A stretch of DNA of 64,000 bases from Helianthus annuus (Eukaryota > Streptophyta > Magnoliopsida > Asterales > Asteraceae). The stretch spans positions 87,398,037-87,462,036 of the forward strand of contig NC_035436.2 in the NCBI RefSeq assembly GCF_002127325.2. Direction: 5' to 3'. Below, in pieces: positions 24,160 through 35,935 of the stretch. The notes below the pieces were generated by a model. It worked only from the letters and a program-made list of their open reading frames with translations. It did not search any database and was not told the DNA's origin. How positions within the stretch are numbered: position 1 is the first letter of the stretch; every line of letters starts with the position of its first letter. Both the position numbers and the translations under genes were made by a program.

Positions 24160-25517
24160 TGTCACACCCCCAAAATTCCACACGCGGAGTATCACCGCTT
24201 GGAGGCATGACTGACCAGGATCAAGCCACCAATCATATTGAACATTGCAAGTAATAAATAAAGTTCAACCCATCATTACAAAAGGTGTTCAAAATAAACA
24301 TAGTTAAGTGTTTAGCGGAAGCATAAATGTGAAAACCCAAAATAAGTATTAAGTTCGAAATATCATAATGTTTTTAACATGGCATCCACTGTCCATGTCC
24401 CACAACGACTGCGCCTCCCTATGCAAGCTCCATGAGTACCTATCGACCTGCAAGGCATGTAACAACGAGTCAACAACAAAGTTGAGCGAGTTCACAGTTG
24501 ATTGTTCAGTTAATGAGTTCATTTCAGAAATCGTAAGTTCGTTTCATAACCATTCGTTACCCAGTATCCTTATTTCCCAAACCTTTACAATAATAAGTGG
24601 GGGTTTCCCATGTTGTATGTTACTAGACTAGTTGTATCTATAGGTATCCTCCCCGATCCGAGGACAGTGGTAAGTATGAGTTTACGTAGGTTTTACGTAA
24701 GTGCCCTTCCCTATCCGAGGACAGTGGTACGTAGCGAGTACGTAGGTTTAGCGCTGGGGTCCTTCCCCATCCGAGGACAGTAGTACGTAGGTTTTACATA
24801 GGTTTTAACACTGGTGTCCTTCCCAAACCGAGGACAATGGTACGTAGGTTTTACGTAGGATTTAGCACTGGCGTCCTTCCCAATCCAAGGACGGTGGTAA
24901 GTAGTCTAGTAGTGATGAAAGTACGGGTAGTCATACAATCCCATTCCCAACCCACCAGGAATCCCATGCCTTGGAAAGAGTGTGAACTCACCTTGGTTTG
25001 CTCGGTTTGGTTAACTACTTGGTTCCAATTAATCAGTCAAGGCCGCGATGAATAGAATAATAACTTGATCGACAGTTGCCGTCAATAGGGAGAGAGAGCT
25101 CTAGGGTTCCTTATTTGCTAAAAGTGTGAAGAATGGAACCGTAATACACAATAAATATTCGCATAACGTACTGGGCCCTTAATAGGCTTCGGCGAAACGT
25201 TGGGCCGGTGAAACACCTTGTTTCGTCGAGATGGGGATGGCGAAACACTCCTCAGTTTCGTCGGAGTGTAGATGGCGAACACTATTGTTTCGTCGAGGCC
25301 ATTCTAGGTTTAATTGTTTAAGTTCTTCAACAGGTTACATGATGTATCACTAAACACATAGGTGCAACAATCACAAAACGTTTTAACATATCACAAACAT
25401 GTACGGTTACAAAGCAAACAAGTCGTATAAACAAACAACTTAGCAATAAACAAGCAACTCAAACAATTAACGTGTAATTAATGCGAGGATGGAATCTTGG
25501 AAACTCGAGTTGTCACA
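24160..25517 (-). mobile_element. Solo LTR K
   Basis: Bounded by TGTCACACCCCC and GAGTTGTCACA and flanked by perfect 5-bp repeats AACTC (24155-24159 and 25518-25522). It is 1.36 kb with no interior, so a solo LTR. Its right-hand terminus and the CCACACGCGGAGTA block resemble the smaller solo LTR at 54342-55135, and more distantly the LTRs of E and I. The sense strand is taken as minus because related LTRs of E read that way. It contains a 57-bp tandem repeat and an array of GGCGAAAC/GTTTCGTC motifs. Confidence 0.9.
24647..24905 (+). repeat. 57-bp tandem repeat in solo LTR K
   Basis: Five imperfect units start CCTTCCC or TCCTCCC at 24647, 24705, 24761, 24818 and 24875 (spacing 56-58). Each contains CCGAGGACAGTGGTACGTAG or a close variant. 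No coding sense is evident. Confidence 0.85.
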
Positions 25518-26114
25518 AACTCTATCCTACGTGTATGTGAAACTTGTGATTCTTGTATTCTATTTGTGCTATGTGACGTTTAATCCAGAGTGTGTAGTTC
25601 CGCCTTAACAATAGTAGCGCTATAGGAGATGCACCTCCCCATTATTCTAGGGGGTATTGTTAGGAGGATTCTAGTTTACCTTGAGTCTTGGGTAAACACT
25701 AAAGCATCGGGATACTTGGGCCATCACTGCGTGGACTACGACACTAGCACGGCTGAAACTATTTGTATTGCTTACATTGTGGATATAAGTCATTTTAATC
25801 TACTATTCTATATACACAAACTTGTATACTCGCCGGTACATTTTTGTACTCGCTCTATTTTAATACATGTTGCAAGCTGATAGGATGCTGATATCATGGA
25901 AACTCACCTAGTTAATTAATTAAGTTGTGAACTATGTTTGAGACTTGTTGTACCGCTCGATACTTGTTGGTTATTTTGGATGTTGAATATATTAGACAAT
26001 TATGGCATGAACTCAATTTAATTACTATTGAAATATCTAGTACTATGGAATCTGATGAGCAATCTGAACGCTTAGCGCTCGCACCCTGATGTTTCCGCCA
26101 TCTGGGGTGTGACA
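25518..26114 (+). mobile_element. Element H LTR, 3' end
   Basis: Continues the sequence interrupted by K and ends TTTCCGCCATCTGGGGTGTGACA-like, the usual terminus of plus-sense LTRs in this window. No primer-binding site follows, so it is the 3' LTR or a solo LTR. The next bases, GCAAC, would be its target repeat. No genes are seen. Confidence 0.7.
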
Positions 26115-28410
26115 GCAACAGCGGCAGTCACGATGGCGGTCTGTATCTCGGTCCGACGTACCTCCCGGTTTTGGTTCTCGGGTCAGAGTTGGGTTTCTGT
26201 TCGAGTATCGGGTCAAGACAAATCAGCGGGTCAGAGATGGGTTCGAATTCTATTTTGGCTTGATACGGGTCTTGGTTCGGGCTCAGCCAAAGGACAACAG
26301 CCACTCGGAGTCTTGGATCAAGTATGTATGAATACCCTAGGTCCTTATTGCTAAACTATTAAATGAAGGTTGATGGTTTATGGTTGATTATTTGGTTTGA
26401 ATTCTCTGTGACTTTTCCTTTGAAATTACGAGATGTAGATGGTTAGTAGTATGTGATTCACTATAAATCTTGATTATATGATTGTAACTGTTTTGTGAAT
26501 AAATTAGGATTTTCTTTATGTGATAAGTGTTTGAATCATGATAAGGTCACAGATTGGTTAACCAATCATCCGCTGAGATGTTAAAAAGCTTTAATATGTG
26601 TTACAGTGTCAAATAATGATTGTTTATGTTCATGATGTTATGCTAATAGTGACAAGAACAATAAGTTAGAGGTTTATGAAAATGTGGGTCATAGAAATTT
26701 GATATAGATAAATAAAATAGTGGGTCCTTGTAACATGTTATCGAAACATTAAATCTCGTTAGATGGTGCACATGATTCTGTGGATGATGATGATCGTAGG
26801 AATTCTCATATGTGAAATAGATGTGGGTATTATGTTGATAAAACATTGTTAGAATTATTTAGGTTAGATTGTTTGAACTGATGTGAATAAACGAAATGAA
26901 GAACATGATGAACTGTTTGAAGGTGCTATGAATATTTGAAATTGTTATTTTTTGATCTGATTCTAGAAGTGTACGGTATTGAAAACATGTTAATGAAATT
27001 TGATTAGACAGTACATGTTAATGAAAATTGATTGGATGGCACTGATCTGGATAAGGGTTCTAGAAACATCTGCACAGTTTGCGAGTCGAGACCTTATGGT
27101 TGCGACTCGAGACCATTGATTGACAACTCGAAACCAGACAACACGCTCCAGGAGTCGAGACCAGCTTGGTTACGACTCGAGATCTCCTGATCTCGACTCG
27201 AGACCTGACTTGAGACCCTAGAGGTTGCGACTAAATTATGCCCAAACCGAGACGATCTGATTTTGATTCAGGAACTCGTGGTTGCGACTCGAGACCTCTT
27301 GCTCTCGAGTCGAGACCACCCGATTTCGACTGGACTCCTTTGCTTGGTTATTGGGCCGCACAAACTGATATTATGGACTGTGTGCTACTGTTGTTGTTTA
27401 ATTGTTACTGTTTAATTGTTCACATGCTAGGATAGGCCCAATACAGTATATGCTAGTATAACATGCATGCTATGTGTTAGATTACGTGTAGGATTATACG
27501 GAACACTACTTGCATATGAACCTAATGAATATTAATAACCATAATAGGGTATGGTTGGCCAACATAACACAAGTAAATTGTCTACCGAGCAAACCAAGGT
27601 GAGTTCACACACTAAAAGCATGCGTCCTATGGAGGGACACAAACAAACTGCTATCTTTGGACAAACTGCTATCTTGGGGAAAGATACTTTTGAATACTAT
27701 TCCCGGGGGGAATACGATTGGGTACTTTTAAACTACTATCCTGGGGGGGGGGTACGTTTGGATATTATTTATCAATCACAACTAGCAAAACTAAATGAAA
27801 CTCTATCATGGAAAGTCCCTGCTTACAATACCGATTAATCGTCGGGGGCGAACGGGTTATCAGTTGATAGCGCTATTAGGTTTGACAAACCTCACACTGT
27901 AACCGGGGGGATCGAGCGTGAACTAGTAGACCTTGCAACTTGGTCAATGATGATAGACATTGACTCGGGGCACAACAACTCAACGTCACCAGTTTCGGTA
28001 TCGACAGTTTAGTGAGCTTACAGATGGGGTAGCTCCCCATAACGTGATTATAAATGTTTTATCTAAACAACTTACGTTTTCGAAAACTAAAACTGGACAA
28101 CTCGTGAACTCGCCAACTTTATGTTGACACCCTACTTCATGCTTTGCAGGTTGCTCGATACAGTTTAGGACGACACTGCAATCGGCTGGAGTGCATGGTT
28201 TGTAAGCTTCATGATTAATAAACTTGTGGTTTTAAATTACGATATGTTTTCCTTTCCTTTCCACTGCAAACTTAAACTATGTTTTGAAAATTTTGAATTA
28301 GGTCACTAAATATGCTATTATAACTAATCGGTTTAAGATAATTAGTGGCTGGATCCTGGTCAGTCACACGCCTAGCGGTAGTACTCCGTGTGTGGATTTT
28401 GAGGGTGTGA
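26115..28410 (+). mobile_element. Element I LTR, partial
   Basis: Ends GAGGGTGTGACA with no primer site following, and the Copia-like element J resumes directly after it. Read on the minus strand, its end (TGTCACACCCTC, then CACACACGGAGTA) matches the start of K and resembles E. The middle parallels the E LTR in reverse orientation: a leader-like start (GGCAACAGCGG against GGCAACAACCC in E), the GACTCGAGACC array, a GGGCCGCA block, the AGCATGCGTCC block and GATAGCGCTATTAGG. The 5' part is missing because H inserted in it. TSD CACAC at 28411-28415 is predicted only. Confidence 0.7.
27066..27335 (+). repeat. Interspersed GTTGCGACTCGAGACC motif array
   Basis: At least eight copies of a GACTCGAGACC-type motif, many extended to GTTGCGACTCGAGACC and some inverted (CTCGAGTCGAGACC). 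The core TCTCGAGTCGAGA is self-complementary. The same array appears in both LTRs of element E, inverted because E is on the other strand. Confidence 0.8.
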
Positions 28411-29940
28411 CACACACGGTAGAGTAGTATCGCTTTCAACTTCTAGTGACACTGTTGATTCAGAAGTATCAGGAGTTTCTTCATTTGAAAGTCCAGCAGG
28501 GGCTTCTATCGTCTTTTCACCATCTGACTCAACAGATCCTCCTGATGTTGATTCTGATTCTTCATAGATCAAATCTGATTCAACTGTTTCAGATGATTCG
28601 TTGGTGGATTCTACTGAATTAACTAACTCTGAGTTTTCATAGTCAGCCTTTTCTGAGGAATCGCATGTCGAATAAGATGAAACGGATGACTCAATAAGTT
28701 CATCAGACTTGATTTTAGTCTAAGGTGATTCAGCTTCTTCAGGTGATTCATCGTTGAGCTCGACTGATTCAACCATTTCTGATTTCTCACAAGTGGTTGT
28801 CTTAGAGGCGTCACATGTTGAATTACACAAAGAGGCTGATTCACTCAGTTTGCTATTTTCGAACCCTCTCATAAACTCGGCCAACCCTTTCATCATGGCA
28901 AATTCAATACTGTCCAATTTTACTTCGGATTTTTGTTCTTGACGTTGTGCTTCATGTGAATTTTGAGAAAAACATGATTCTACGTTTTCCAATACTTGAA
29001 AATGTTTAACAATATTTACGTTATTCTCAAAATTCAGGGTTTCAGTGTGGTTTGAAATACTTTCAGGTTTAACAAATGTTTTCTGATAGGCCTGTTTCTC
29101 CAAAATGATTTCAGTTTTATCAGGCCTTGTGATTTTATTTTTCTCGATTTTGTAGGTTCGACCTTCTTGTCCTCTGGTTTCCCATATTCCATTTTAGGCA
29201 GATTATCTATCTCCTCTTCAGTCATGGGAATTGAGGAGTAATTGTGATTGTATGGTGGAGGTATGCATACAAATCCCAATCCTTTGTTCCTCACTTCCTT
29301 TTTCTGTATTTTAACTGTTGATTAATCATTTTCTCAACTTTCTCACTAGACACATCAAATTTTTTAAAATTAAATTCCATGTTTTCAAAAGTTGATTTTA
29401 AATTATCAAGTTCAACAGTTAATTTTTCAGACAATTCTTTGAACTGGAGATATCTACATTGTGCCTCACTCAGATCGTTATGCAACTTATGGATATCTGC
29501 TTTTGCGCCTCCACCATATCCTTGTACCCATTTAATTTCATTTTAGTTTCATAACCATTTGATCTTGAAAATTGAAGTTGCATAGCGAGCGAGTCTGCCT
29601 GCTCTTTGTACCCTTTAACTTTTTCCCTACATTCAAAAGTACAACAAATATTATCTACACATACCTCAAATTTAGAAAGAGTGTAGTCGTTCGTCTAAGC
29701 CATGAGGGCTTGATAGATCGTTCCCTCAATAATTTCAGTGGTTGATTCAATGCCTTCTTTCACCTGTGCCACAAGAGCTTGATTTAACTAATACAGGGTG
29801 TCTGGAGTGAGCTGCATATCATTCATTTGTTATGTCCAATCGAAGCCCCCTCCTTCCTGAACCACCAAAGCACTTCCAGGATTTGCAACTGATTCTGATG
29901 AGCTTGTATGGTTTCTGGCTGCTGTGTTTGAGGGTGAACC
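28411..29940 (-). pseudogene. Element J: decayed region downstream of gag
   Basis: Several minus-strand open stretches in two or more frames carry low-complexity sequence rich in Glu, Ser, Asn and Lys. Examples are CEKSEMVESVELNDESPEEAE and a probable coiled coil, KELSEKLTVELDNLKS, around 29291-29485. Between them are stops and frameshifts. By position, between the gag zinc knuckle and the expected protease, this is the long spacer of a Copia-like polyprotein. No protease, integrase or reverse transcriptase motif of J is visible; they would lie beyond the I insertion, to the left of the window. Confidence 0.5.
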
Positions 29941-31023
29941 TTAAACAGGACGAGAAACAGTGATGTTTGAGGTGGACACAACGTTTGGAGCTGGCCGCGC
30001 AGCTGAACTAACAGTAACAGTAACATTTGGGTCAGATCTCTCCCTTCGTGGTTGTCTGCATTCACCAGCAAAGTGCCCAGGTTCATGGCAGTTGTAGCAC
30101 CTGAGCTTTGACTTCTTCCAACCAAGCTCGTGATCAGCTGTCTCCCATTTGTTTCTACCAGTTCTCTTCACAAAATTTTTAGCCCTAAACACCGCCATGG
30201 CCATCTGCCAAGTAATGTCCATTTCTTCGATATCATTAGGATGGACTTCATGTTGTTCAGTTGAAGCGATGTTATTTGCCATCTTCCTCGTGATGAAAGC
30301 GTGATAACAGTTCACGGCCCATGTCATGAAAACCATGTGCTCCTCAAATTCCTTAGAAACAGCAATAGGAGTAGACCAATTGGTTGTTGTGAAAGCAGTG
30401 GAAGTGGCATGATGAGCTTGAGCGGATGCAGGTGTAGATTGAGGTGTAGGCTGTGGTGCAGATTGAGCTGGGTTCACTTGTTGAACTGGAGCAGGAAAGT
30501 AACCAGACTAGCTATGTAGGTGCCAAGTTTTGAGGGAAACAGAACGGTAGAAAGTGCATTTGTAGGGTTCGTCAATGAAAATGGAAACATTTGAAACGAG
30601 CCAACTCCTTGTTGAGACCAGTGTAGTGTTTGTCAACACACTTGTGTTGTTGTAGCATGCAGTGTGGTTGTAGAGCCTTTGCTTATCATCCATCTCATAG
30701 GATTTAAGTAGTGATATCTATTCAGCATGAGTCATTCTGGTCAAATCCCTGGTTCTCTTAATAAGGGTGATGTTTGTATCCCAGTTTCTTGGAAGGGTAT
30801 TGAGCAATTTCTTGTTGATGATAGAGTTTTGCACCACGATATCATGTGTTTTTATGTCACTAATCAAAGCGATGAATCTTTGAATCTGATTTTCCAGTGT
30901 TTCTCCTGGATAGTGATTGAACAAATTAAACTTTTGTGTGAGCATCTCCCGTTTGCTTTCCTTCCTCTCCTCATTTCCTTCATACATAGCTAAGAGTGCT
31001 TCCCATAGTTCTTTGGTAGAAAC
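29941..31023 (-). pseudogene. gag: Element J gag, C-terminal part
   Basis: Minus strand. After the F target site the frame gives a gag domain of the Copia type (ELWEALLAMYEGNEERKESKRE, LFNHYPGETLENQIQRF and IINKKLLNTLPRNWD), then stops at 30718-30720 and 30508-30510. A Gln/Pro-rich stretch and a helical part (MAMAVFRAKNFVKRTGRNKWE) follow, with a zinc knuckle CYNCHEPGHFAGEC. A stop at 29941-29943 ends the stretch. All three segments share one frame, so the interruptions are point mutations. The N-terminal part continues at 51441-51802 beyond element F. Gag would form the particle and bind RNA. Confidence 0.85.
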
Positions 31024-31337
31024 TGTAATACCCCGAACCTTAATGTGCTGGTTATAAACGTGTGAAATATGTAATTTATATTTCATATATTGTTAAAAGA
31101 GTAAGATGATTGTGTGAAAGGTGAAATATCATGACAAACCTTGGCTAATATAGGAGACCGTTAATATTAATAATTAAATATATTATTTTATTTACCTTAC
31201 TCCGTTTTTAATGAAACTTAGGTTAAAACGTAGATGAAAATATGCTCGTTCTAATGACATATTCATCGTTTTATAAAACGTCATATTTTAAAGGTTATAC
31301 AAGAAAAACGAGTGAAGCACCTGAATTAATGTAACTA

Positions 31338-31379
31338 AGCTAGCTAGCTAGCACGTCAAGCTAGCTAGCTAGCACGTCA
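31338..31379 (+). repeat. 21-bp tandem duplication specific to the F 5' LTR
   Basis: Two perfect copies of a unit made of AGCT repeats plus AGCACGTCA. The 3' LTR has one copy (near 50222). Because LTRs are identical at insertion, the change came afterwards. Confidence 0.88.
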
Positions 31380-31428
31380 ATTGTCCCACATCGCCCAGAA
31401 AGCCATTGAGGTGCTTGCTTACTTCACA

Positions 31429-31436
31429 TATATATA
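31429..31436 (+). promoter_or_regulatory. Putative TATA box of the F 5' LTR
   Basis: TATATATA lies about 400 bases into the LTR, and the same string is present in the 3' LTR near 50292. Assigned by position and motif only. Confidence 0.45.
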
Positions 31437-32604
31437 GGAGTTAAATTGAAGAATTTTAGATACACCAAAATTTTAACGGGAACACTCTAGTATTGAGAAT
31501 CCCGAGTATACAATACCCCGTTGGGTGTTGTTACTAGTCGTTTTTTTGGAGCACGAGTAGGAGCAGGAGTAGGGAAACTCTACATCAACGTGTCGTAGAT
31601 AATTTTGAGGTATACTCTCGTTTAAGTTTATGTTTAGTTATTTATTATTTATTTTTAGTACTTAATATTAGTTTTATTATTAGTAATAGTATATTAGTAG
31701 TAGTAGTGTTAGTATTATTTTTAGGTACTAGGGTTATTGTCAGGGGCGGGTATTGGGTAGCCTAGCCTTAGTTAGGCATGGACTGATCACCCATGCTTAA
31801 ACAAGGTAGGGTTAACCAATATCCAACCATGATAATGGCTAGTTAGGTGTACCATTACCTAACCTAGGATTATGTAATTGTGTCAGGACCTTGAGACATA
31901 ACCCAGTCGTACTAGCGGCAGTTAAGCAATTGCTGATCAGGTGAGTCATCATACTTGTCTTTTAAACTGTGATAGTATACTCGTCCATAACTGGTAATAA
32001 TGAGAATGCTGCAGTATGCATGTGTCAGTAGGGGTATATGGATCCTATTATGCTTAATGAGGTGTGTCACTCTAGGAAGGGTAATAAGGTGTTGTACCCA
32101 CAGGCACTTCGTGCTTATAAGGTCCAGCGACACACACTCATACCTATGTGACGACCGTAGGGGGACACAGCTGGACAAGTCAAATGTACGATGCACAAAG
32201 GACCAGTATGTCTCTTGTACGATGGTTTGTGACAAGTCAAATGTGACCTATAAGGTTCAATGAGGCCCAATCTAACTATAATGTGGTCACATGCCCATAT
32301 TGTGTATGCATATAATGTAAACTGTGGTCTGTCTTTATAAAAATTGTATAGTATGAGCTCGCCAGTATATATCTGACGTCGTTTTGAGTATATTTATCTC
32401 AGGTGAATCATGAGGAAAGCTATAGGAACTACTTGACAGTTGTGGAGTTTTAAAAGATCAAGGAGTTCTTAGTTGCCAAAAGTTTGTAAATAAATAAAGT
32501 GTTGTACTCAGACTATTATAAGTTTTAATGAAAGTTTAGTTTGTTTCCGCTGTAAGTGTATCAATTGTGCACAATCACCTGGGTTTCGGGGTGGGTGTTA
32601 CAGT

Positions 32605-32618
32605 TGGTATCAGAGCCC
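32605..32618 (+). other. Element F primer-binding site
   Basis: TGGTATCAGAGCCC starts two bases after the LTR end; it matches initiator methionine tRNA. The leader continues to the ATG at 32948 without other features apart from a TA repeat. Confidence 0.9.
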
Positions 32619-32790
32619 GAGGTTTTAGCGAATTAGGTATTGCAGGAATGCCTAAGCTTTAACCAGTAGTTCTCTAAAGATTAAATAGCACACTCAGACT
32701 AGGCCAAATAACATCTTCTCAGGAAAAGTACTTGCATAGTCAGTTGAGTGACGCTAGAAGAAGTAAAAAATGTTGTGCCTTTCTATGTGC

Positions 32791-32811
32791 TATATATATA
32801 TATATACACAC

Positions 32812-32863
<52 letters not shown>
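32791..32863 (+). repeat. (TA)n microsatellite in the F leader
   Basis: Two TA runs separated by CACACG, the second of roughly 50 bases. It is likely to vary in length between individuals and to confuse assembly. Confidence 0.92.
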
Positions 32864-32866
<3 letters not shown>

Positions 32867-32947
32867 ATGTATATAGTTGTTATATTATAATGATGTATCA
32901 TACATACTAGTAACTCTTTATACTCATATTCCTATAGGAAGGAGACA

Positions 32948-35935
32948 ATGTCTGAACATAGAGATGAACAAGGGTCTAGAAATAATCAGAATAACAGAAG
33001 GAGAGAGGAAGATTCTTATAGGAGTCGAACTCCCTCTCATAGTGTCAGGTCCCGGTCTAGTACAAGCATGCGTCTAAATACTGAGGATATCCACAATATA
33101 GCTGTGGAAGTGGCTAAGGTAATGAAGAATGCACAAACCGGTAATGTTAACCAATCTGGAGAACGACATGAAGAAAGCTCAGCAGCCTCCACGCCAGTAC
33201 AAAGGGAAAGAATGGGCGAAAAGAAAAACACAATTGCAACCATGCCACTAGAAGGAAAAGGTGAATATTCCAAATCAAAGGAATGTACTTATAAGCACTT
33301 CATGTCCTGTAAACCTCAGTCCTTCGACGGAAGAAAGGGAGCACTAGAAGCTCAAGACTGGCTCAACAGAATGGAGTCAGTATTAGACCTATGTGAGTGT
33401 GATGACCGCAACAAAGTACGGTTCGCCGTACATATGTTTAAAGCTGAAGCCCTTCACTGGTGGAACATTGTGGTCCGAACAGAGGGAAAAGAAAAGGTTA
33501 AGGAGATGAAGTGGGAGGAGTTTATTCATAAGTTTCTTGCTAAGTATTGTCCTCCCAGTGAGACTGAGCAACTGGAAGTGGAATTCTTTCAGTTAAAAAT
33601 GGAAAATAAAACCTATCGAGAGTATGTTTCTCGTTTCAACGACATATCTCGACTAGTTTCTTATTTAGCATTGACTGAGGAACAACTGATCAATAGGTTT
33701 ATTTGGGGTCTACCCTCTGAAATGAGGGTGTTTATCAAATCCAAATCCCCCAAGACTTTTGCAGAAACTGTTGAGGCTGGCGCCGTCATGGCTGCCGAGA
33801 TGATTCTGCGGCAGGCTGAATCTCCCGCACCAAAAAGGAAGTGGGAACAAAGAAAGGGGGACACCCGGAATAACAACTTTAAAAGGCCTAAAACATTTCC
33901 TCAATGTCAAATTTGCAAATGCTTTCATACGGGGGAATGTCGTTTTCCTTGTCCAAATTGTAAAAAGACAGGTCAGGCTCTTCAAGAATGCAAAGAAAAG
34001 AAGAAGTGTTTCAAATGTGGAGACCCTAACCACATGAGATCTGAATGTCCCGAACTCAAAAGAAATGATAGGACACAACCAAATCAGCCAAAAGGGCGTG
34101 CATTTGTACTCACCATGGAAGAAGCCAAGACAAATACAGACGTTATCACGGGTACGTATCTCGTAAATGATGTATATGCGCGTGTGTTATTTGATACTGG
34201 TGCAAATAGAAGTCTAATGTCGACTACCTTTAGACCTTACTTAAACCAGGCGTCCCAAACCCTAGATCATGCCTTTACAGTAGAAATGGCTGATGGAAGT
34301 CAAAGAGAGATAGTTGACATTGTTAAGAATTGTAAAATAAGCTTAAACAACCATGTTATCCCTATAGACCTAATGCCTATGGAACTTGGAGAATTCGACA
34401 TAGTCATAGGAATGGACTGGTTGACACCATATCATGCGGAAGTTATATGTGACAAAAGGATCGTCCGACTCCGATTACCTAACGGCAAACAACTAACTGT
34501 ATCGGGAGACCGCACTGACAAGACTAAGAACCTCATCATGATAGCACAAGCACATAAATGCTTAAGGAAAGGGTATGTTGCCTTTTTAGCATATGTCGTA
34601 AACACTACAGAAAAGCAGAAGGTCGAGGACGTGCCAGTAGTACGAGAATACCCCGAAGTGTTTCCCGACGAACTCCCGGGACTACCATCGGATAGACAGG
34701 TTGAGTTTCGCATTGACCTAGTTCCCGGTACATCACCGATTGCTAAGTCGCCGTACAGACTAGCCCCGACAGAAATGCAAGAACTCAAGAAGCAACTACA
34801 AGAGTTTCTTGACAAGGGGTTTATCCAACCTAGTTCGTCACCATGGGGAGCACCCATCTTGTTTGTCAAGAAGAAAGATGGGACGATGCGCATGTGCATC
34901 GATTATAGAGACTTGAATAAAGCCACTATAAAGAATAAATACCCTTTGCCCAGGATCGACGACTTGTTTGATCAATTACAAGGGGCAAGCTATTTCTCTA
35001 AAATCGACTTGAGGTCTGGATACCACCAAGTGAAAGTTGCACCAGAAGACATACCTAAGACTGCCTTCAGGACTAGGTATGGTCATTATGAGTTTTTGGT
35101 AATGCCATTTGGTTTAACCAACGCACCTGCAGTGTTCATGGACCTCATGAACAGGGTTTGTAAACCTTATCTCGATAAGTTTGTGATCGTTTTTATTGAC
35201 GATATCCTTATCTATTCTAAGAATAAGGCAGAACATGAACAACACTTGAGAGTAGTCCTTGAATTGCTCAAGAAAGAAAAACTCTATGCAAAGTTCTCTA
35301 AGTGTGAATTTTGGATACTTGAGGTGCAATTCCTAAGCCATGTGATAAATGAACATGGAATACAAGTTGACCCTGCAAAGATCGAGGCCATCAAGAAATG
35401 GGAAGTACCAAAGAATCCCACTGAAATCAGAAGATTTCTGGGGTTAGCAGGATACTATAGAAGGTTTATTCAAGACTTCTCAAAGATTGCAACACCATTA
35501 ACCACACTAACCCAGAAAGCCTCTAAGCTTAATTGGGGACCTAAACAAGAAGAAGCCTTTAACACGTTAAAGCATAAGTTATGTAGCGCCCCAATACTAT
35601 CACTTCCTGAGGGAATAAAAGATTTTGCCGTCTACTGTGATGCATCTCACTATGGTATGGGATGTGTACTCATGCAAAGAGGCAAAGTGATTGCCTACGC
35701 CTCTAGACAATTGACGATTCATGAGCGGAACTACACAACCCATGATTTGGAACTTGGTGCCATAGTGTTCGCGTTAAAAATTTGGAGGCACTATCTTTAC
35801 GATACAAAGTGCACTGTCTATAGTGACCATAAAAGTTTAAAACACATATTTGAGCAGAAGGAGCTCAATATGCGTCAGAGACGATGGATGGAGTTATTAA
35901 GTTATTACGACTGTGAGTGTAACATTTGTGCTTGA
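32948..35935 (+). CDS. gag-pol: Element F gag-protease-reverse transcriptase-RNase H, open up to the G insertion
   Basis: A continuous frame of 995 codons whose last six are read from the G LTR; the genuine part ends at 35917. Order: Arg/Ser-rich N-terminus, gag domain ([24 protein letters not shown]), three Cys/His clusters at about residues 319-366 (the middle one, [14 protein letters not shown], lacks the usual His), protease at about 416 (FDTGANRS, with Asn where Asp is common), reverse transcriptase with FIDD near 749 and RNase H from YCDAS near 897. The frame is split after YYDCE, in RNase H. The first ATG after the leader was chosen because Arg/Ser-rich gag N-termini are common. It has no stop codon, unlike the second half. 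Confidence 0.93.
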   Translation: MSEHRDEQGSRNNQNNRRREEDSYRSRTPSHSVRSRSSTSMRLNTEDIHNIAVEVAKVMKNAQTGNVNQSGERHEESSAASTPVQRERMGEKKNTIATMPLEGKGEYSKSKECTYKHFMSCKPQSFDGRKGALEAQDWLNRMESVLDLCECDDRNKVRFAVHMFKAEALHWWNIVVRTEGKEKVKEMKWEEFIHKFLAKYCPPSETEQLEVEFFQLKMENKTYREYVSRFNDISRLVSYLALTEEQLINRFIWGLPSEMRVFIKSKSPKTFAETVEAGAVMAAEMILRQAESPAPKRKWEQRKGDTRNNNFKRPKTFPQCQICKCFHTGECRFPCPNCKKTGQALQECKEKKKCFKCGDPNHMRSECPELKRNDRTQPNQPKGRAFVLTMEEAKTNTDVITGTYLVNDVYARVLFDTGANRSLMSTTFRPYLNQASQTLDHAFTVEMADGSQREIVDIVKNCKISLNNHVIPIDLMPMELGEFDIVIGMDWLTPYHAEVICDKRIVRLRLPNGKQLTVSGDRTDKTKNLIMIAQAHKCLRKGYVAFLAYVVNTTEKQKVEDVPVVREYPEVFPDELPGLPSDRQVEFRIDLVPGTSPIAKSPYRLAPTEMQELKKQLQEFLDKGFIQPSSSPWGAPILFVKKKDGTMRMCIDYRDLNKATIKNKYPLPRIDDLFDQLQGASYFSKIDLRSGYHQVKVAPEDIPKTAFRTRYGHYEFLVMPFGLTNAPAVFMDLMNRVCKPYLDKFVIVFIDDILIYSKNKAEHEQHLRVVLELLKKEKLYAKFSKCEFWILEVQFLSHVINEHGIQVDPAKIEAIKKWEVPKNPTEIRRFLGLAGYYRRFIQDFSKIATPLTTLTQKASKLNWGPKQEEAFNTLKHKLCSAPILSLPEGIKDFAVYCDASHYGMGCVLMQRGKVIAYASRQLTIHERNYTTHDLELGAIVFALKIWRHYLYDTKCTVYSDHKSLKHIFEQKELNMRQRRWMELLSYYDCECNICA

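Larger units (their letters stand above)
31024..32602 (+). mobile_element. Element F 5' LTR
   Basis: Starts TGTAATACC and ends GGGTGTTACA next to the primer site. A TATA-like TATATATA is at 31429-31436. It carries a duplicated 21-bp block (31338-31379) and an extra 24 bp near 32175 that the 3' LTR lacks. There are no genes. Confidence 0.93.

Noticed and set aside
24160..26114. A DNA transposon with TGTCACACCCC...GGGGTGTGACA terminal inverted repeats
   Set aside because: The inner boundary GAGTTGTCACA at 25517 with perfect AACTC repeats shows a solo LTR nested in another LTR; the outer ends are ordinary LTR termini.
26115..26440. Possible host gene fragment (CGGTCTGTATCTCGGTCC region, GC-richer than its surroundings)
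   Set aside because: No sustained frame, and its place before the CTCGAG array parallels the leader-like part of the E LTR, so it fits LTR I better.
32000..32263. Open frames in the F LTR, repeated in the other LTR
   Set aside because: They differ between LTRs by frame-breaking indels and resemble no protein.
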